The notes beneath the pieces are model-generated. The model was not told where the DNA came from. It did no database searches and was given only the letters and a program-made list of their open reading frames with translations. The position numbers were made by a program, and so were the translations under genes. Of a stretch of 15,909 nt of DNA, positions 13,752 through 15,909 are shown one piece after another. Source of the stretch: Acidimicrobiales bacterium (GTDB lineage: Bacteria > Actinomycetota > Acidimicrobiia > Acidimicrobiales > SHLQ01); NCBI GenBank assembly GCA_013002375.1, contig JABDJW010000384.1:1-15909 (forward strand). The letters run 5' to 3'. Within the stretch, counting starts at the first letter, position 1. Each line of letters opens with the position of its first letter.

Positions 13752-14744
13752 ATGCGCGCATGGCAACTGCACGAACTCGGTGAACCCGGCGACAAGCTGG
13801 CCATCCACGACGTCGACCCGCCCGATGGGCCGGCCGCCGGGCAGATCACGCTCGACGTAAGGGCCACCGGTCTGGCGTTCCCCGACGTACTGAGCTGTCG
13901 GGGCGAATACCAAGTCAAGACCAAGGTGCCCTACACGCCCGGTGGCGAGACCGCCGGTGTGGTCACCGCGGTGGGCGAGGGTGTCGACGACCTCGCCGAG
14001 GGCGACCGGGTGATGGTGCTCGGCGGCGGCCTGCAGGAACAGGTCAACGTCGGCGCCGGCATGACGTGGAAGATCCCCGACGGCCTCAGCTTCGCGGCTG
14101 CTGCGGCCCTCCCGGTGAACTACGGCACCACCTGGTTCGCCCTCCACAATCGGGCGCAGGTTCAAGCCGGCGAAACCCTGCTGGTCGGCGGCGGTTCCGG
14201 CGGTGTTGGCTCGTCGGCCATCCAACTCGGCAAGGCGGCCGGCGCGACGGTCATCGCCATCGCGGGCGGCGACGAGAAGGTCGAGCTGTGCCGCCGGCTC
14301 GGCGCCGACCACGTCGTCGACTACAAGACCGCAGGCGCGGGTGACGAAGCCGATCTGGTCACCCAAGTGCGGGAGCTCAGCGTGGGAGGGGTCGACGTGG
14401 CCTACGACCCGGTCGGCGGTGACCTCTTCCACCAGATCCGCCGCACGATGGCCTGGGACGGCCGCCTCCTGATCATCGGTTTCGTCGACGCCATCGCCGA
14501 CGCACCAACCAACCATGCGTTGCTCAAGAACTACTCGATCGTCGGCGTGCACTGGGGCGCTTCGCTGATGCGCAACCCACAGTCGGTTACCGACCAGATG
14601 CACAACGTGCTGGCCCTCACCGAAACCGGTGCCGTCGACCCCCTGCTGTACCCGCCGTTCGCCTTTGAGGACGCGGCCCAGGCGCTGCAGGATCTGGCCG
14701 ACCGCAAGCTCTACGGCAAGGCCGTCGTGGAGCAGTCCGAATAG
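13752..14744 (+). CDS. Zinc-free MDR oxidoreductase, NADPH:quinone reductase-type
   Basis: A 330-residue protein of the medium-chain dehydrogenase/reductase superfamily. The GroES-like N-domain includes PYTPGGETAGVVTAVGEGV (60-78) and GDRVMVLGG (84-92). The Rossmann domain includes LLVGGGSGGVGSSAIQLGKA (143-162), the NAD(P)-binding glycine-rich turn, and CRRLGADHVVDY (180-191). The cysteine/histidine/glutamate pattern for the catalytic and structural zincs of alcohol dehydrogenases is missing, as in quinone oxidoreductases (QOR). Length is typical. The electron acceptor (quinone, enone or other) cannot be deduced. It is cytosolic and apparently monocistronic: repeats precede it and argC's own promoter follows within 50 bases. 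There is no sign of recent transfer. Confidence 0.88.
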   Translation: MRAWQLHELGEPGDKLAIHDVDPPDGPAAGQITLDVRATGLAFPDVLSCRGEYQVKTKVPYTPGGETAGVVTAVGEGVDDLAEGDRVMVLGGGLQEQVNVGAGMTWKIPDGLSFAAAAALPVNYGTTWFALHNRAQVQAGETLLVGGGSGGVGSSAIQLGKAAGATVIAIAGGDEKVELCRRLGADHVVDYKTAGAGDEADLVTQVRELSVGGVDVAYDPVGGDLFHQIRRTMAWDGRLLIIGFVDAIADAPTNHALLKNYSIVGVHWGASLMRNPQSVTDQMHNVLALTETGAVDPLLYPPFAFEDAAQALQDLADRKLYGKAVVEQSE

Positions 14745-14765
14745 TTTCGCCAATCTCTCTGGATA

Positions 14766-14787
14766 ATCATGCATATTCCTGTATGAT
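14766..14787. promoter_or_regulatory. ARG-box-like operator overlapping the argC promoter
   Basis: ATCATGCA-TATTCC-TGTATGAT is an 8-6-8 inverted repeat with one mismatch, in a strikingly AT-rich patch. Around its centre, TGCAT (14770-14774), 4 bases, then CTGTA (14779-14783) fits the spacing of the ArgR half-sites (TGAAT-N4-ATTCA; TGCAT-type halves occur in streptomycete ARG boxes). It overlaps both possible -10 boxes of argC, as expected for arginine repression. Confidence 0.55.
14782..14787 (+). promoter_or_regulatory. -10 box of probable leaderless argC promoter
   Basis: TATGAT is close to consensus and ends 8 bases before ATG 14796. There is no Shine-Dalgarno in between (CTACCACC). GATAAT (14762-14767) is a second possible -10, giving a leader of about 20 bases. 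Confidence 0.55.
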
Positions 14788-14795
14788 CTACCACC

Positions 14796-15842
14796 ATGAA
14801 GCAGATTGGGATCATTGGAGCGTCGGGGTTCACCGGCGCAGAACTGTTGCGGCTGGCCGCAGCCCACCCGGAATACGAGGTCGCGCTGGCCACCGCGGCC
14901 ACCCAGGCCGGCGTCGGCATCGCTGCGTTGTACCCCAGCCTGCGTCCCGTTTATGGCGACCGGGCCTTCACCGCCTTCGACGCCGCAACCGATGCCGATC
15001 GGCTCAGCGGCCTTGATCTGGTGTTCCTCGGCCTGCCCCACGGCGCCAGCCAGAGCATCGTGCCCGAGATCCGGGGCAACGTTGGCCACATCGTCGATCT
15101 GGCCGCCGACTTCCGGTTGGACGATCCGGCCCTCTACCCCCAGTGGTACGGCGACGAACACACCGCACCAGCGTTGCTCGACGAGTTCGCCTTCGGCTTG
15201 CCCGAGCTGTTTCGCAACAAGCTCGGGGGCGCTGAGCTCATCGCCGCCCCCGGCTGCTACGTCACCACCGCCAGCCTCACGCTGGCCCCGCTGGTCGCGG
15301 CGGGGCTGATCGAGCCGACCGGCATCGTCGTCGATGCGGCCAGCGGTGTCTCGGGGGCGGGCCGCAACCCGAAGCCGACCAATTCCTTCACCACCGTCGA
15401 CGAGAATTACACCGCCTACGGCCTCCTCAACCATCGGCACACCCCGGAGATCGAAATGGCCATCCGCCATCACGCCGGCACCGACGTGCAGGTGCTGTTC
15501 ACGCCCCACCTGGCGCCGATGAACCGGGGCATTCTGGCCACGTGTTATGCCCGGCCGGCCGCCGACGTCACGACCGACACCGTGATGGCTTGCCTGCACG
15601 AGGCCTACGCCGACGAGCCGTTCGTCACCGTCATCACCGACTCACCCTCGACCAAGGCGACGCTCGGCTCGAACAGCGCCCACGTCACCGCGATGGTCGA
15701 CGACCGGACCGGCTGGGTCGTGGCCATCGGCGCCCTCGACAACCTGGTCAAGGGAGCATCGGGCCAGGCGGTGCAGTGCGCCAACCTGGCGCTCGGCCTG
15801 GACGAGACCATGGGCCTCACCACGTTGGGCCTCTACCCATGA
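14796..15842 (+). CDS. argC: N-acetyl-gamma-glutamyl-phosphate reductase
   Basis: A 348-residue NADPH enzyme making N-acetylglutamate semialdehyde, the third step of arginine synthesis. The N-terminal dinucleotide fold shows IGIIGASGFTGAELLRL (4-20), then FLGLPHGAS (77-85) and DLAADFRL (101-108). The catalytic cysteine is Cys154 in AAPGCYVT (150-157). VDAASGVSGAGR, the YGLLNHRHTPEIE segment and FTPHLAPMNRGI form the substrate domain, and GALDNLVKGASGQAVQ closes the protein. This is the usual long bacterial form. The stop TGA overlaps the next ATG as ATGA, so argB is translationally coupled. The promoter region has an ARG-box-like palindrome. Confidence 0.97.
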   Translation: MKQIGIIGASGFTGAELLRLAAAHPEYEVALATAATQAGVGIAALYPSLRPVYGDRAFTAFDAATDADRLSGLDLVFLGLPHGASQSIVPEIRGNVGHIVDLAADFRLDDPALYPQWYGDEHTAPALLDEFAFGLPELFRNKLGGAELIAAPGCYVTTASLTLAPLVAAGLIEPTGIVVDAASGVSGAGRNPKPTNSFTTVDENYTAYGLLNHRHTPEIEMAIRHHAGTDVQVLFTPHLAPMNRGILATCYARPAADVTTDTVMACLHEAYADEPFVTVITDSPSTKATLGSNSAHVTAMVDDRTGWVVAIGALDNLVKGASGQAVQCANLALGLDETMGLTTLGLYP

Positions 15843-15909
15843 ACGCAGATCAGCGGGGCTTCCAGCCCGAACGCCGGGCCCAAGCCCTCATCGAGGCGCT
15901 GCCCTACAT
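15839..15909 (+). CDS. argB: Acetylglutamate kinase ArgB, 3'-truncated by the window end
   Basis: Only 23 complete codons are visible, beginning MNADQRGFQPERRAQALIEA and ending in LPY. The A-x-x-LIEALPY pattern is the characteristic opening helix of acetylglutamate kinase, just before its glycine-rich phosphate loop, which would lie beyond the edge. ArgB phosphorylates N-acetylglutamate, producing the substrate of ArgC, and is the feedback-controlled step in many bacteria. ATG 15839 overlaps the argC stop by 4 bases (ATGA). In the common actinobacterial order argC-argJ-argB, argJ would be expected here. The alternative, an unrelated gene, is unlikely given the context. Confidence 0.8.
   Translation, partial: MNADQRGFQPERRAQALIEALPY

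Noticed and set aside
13668..15599. 643-codon open frame on the - strand over the MDR gene and argC
   Set aside because: Shadow of two well-supported + strand genes; composition is low-complexity Gly/Val/Arg with no recognisable motif.

Overview
The window is high-GC bacterial chromosome, almost fully coding and mostly on the + strand. The gene order infC-rpmI-rplT-trmH ... pheS-pheT ... argC-argB, and the Actinobacteria-style leaderless promoter pattern (TANNNT 6-8 bases before a start codon), point to Actinomycetota. I favour the class Acidimicrobiia because of the divergent DUF1844-like gene beside infC and the shortened RsmB. That class assignment is inference, as no rRNA or marker search was possible. 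All genes look vertically inherited housekeeping or metabolic genes; there is no integrase, transposase, prophage, CRISPR array or tRNA.

Layout. 1-3180: 3' part of rsmB (16S rRNA m5C methyltransferase), an SRPBCC-family protein, a MogA/MoaB-type molybdopterin enzyme and ribD (riboflavin synthesis), tightly packed. 3181-3327: short intergenic region with a direct repeat, a 17-bp palindrome and a probable leaderless promoter. 3328-4203: hisG (first step of histidine synthesis). 4204-4520: about 300 bases without a gene, rich in hairpins. 4521-4934: a DUF1844-like helical protein on the - strand. 4935-5277: a long structured infC leader. 5278-6618: infC-rpmI-rplT, encoding IF-3, L35 and L20. infC has no ATG/GTG/TTG start at the right place and appears to start at ATA, the kind of rare start known from infC autoregulation.

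6636-7460: a TrmH/SPOUT rRNA methyltransferase. 7471-10038: a full-length bacterial homologue of eukaryotic cation-chloride cotransporters (NKCC-like), with the transporter core, the cytosolic C-terminal domain and an extra alanine-rich helical tail. It sits between trmH and pheS, where it would not be expected. 10078-13518: pheS-pheT, joined by two tiny overlapping ORFs made by tandem microduplication. 13519-13751: intergenic region with two GGGGTCAGACCCC-type repeats. 13752-14744: a zinc-free quinone oxidoreductase-type MDR protein. 14796-15909: argC and the start of argB, behind a promoter overlapped by an ARG-box-like palindrome; argJ is not between them.

Functional themes are translation (IF-3, L35, L20, PheRS, two rRNA methyltransferases) and biosynthesis (riboflavin, histidine, molybdenum cofactor, arginine). 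The points most worth following are the infC leader and start, the NKCC-like transporter, the pheS-pheT micro-ORF chain, the recurrent leaderless promoters and the argC operator.
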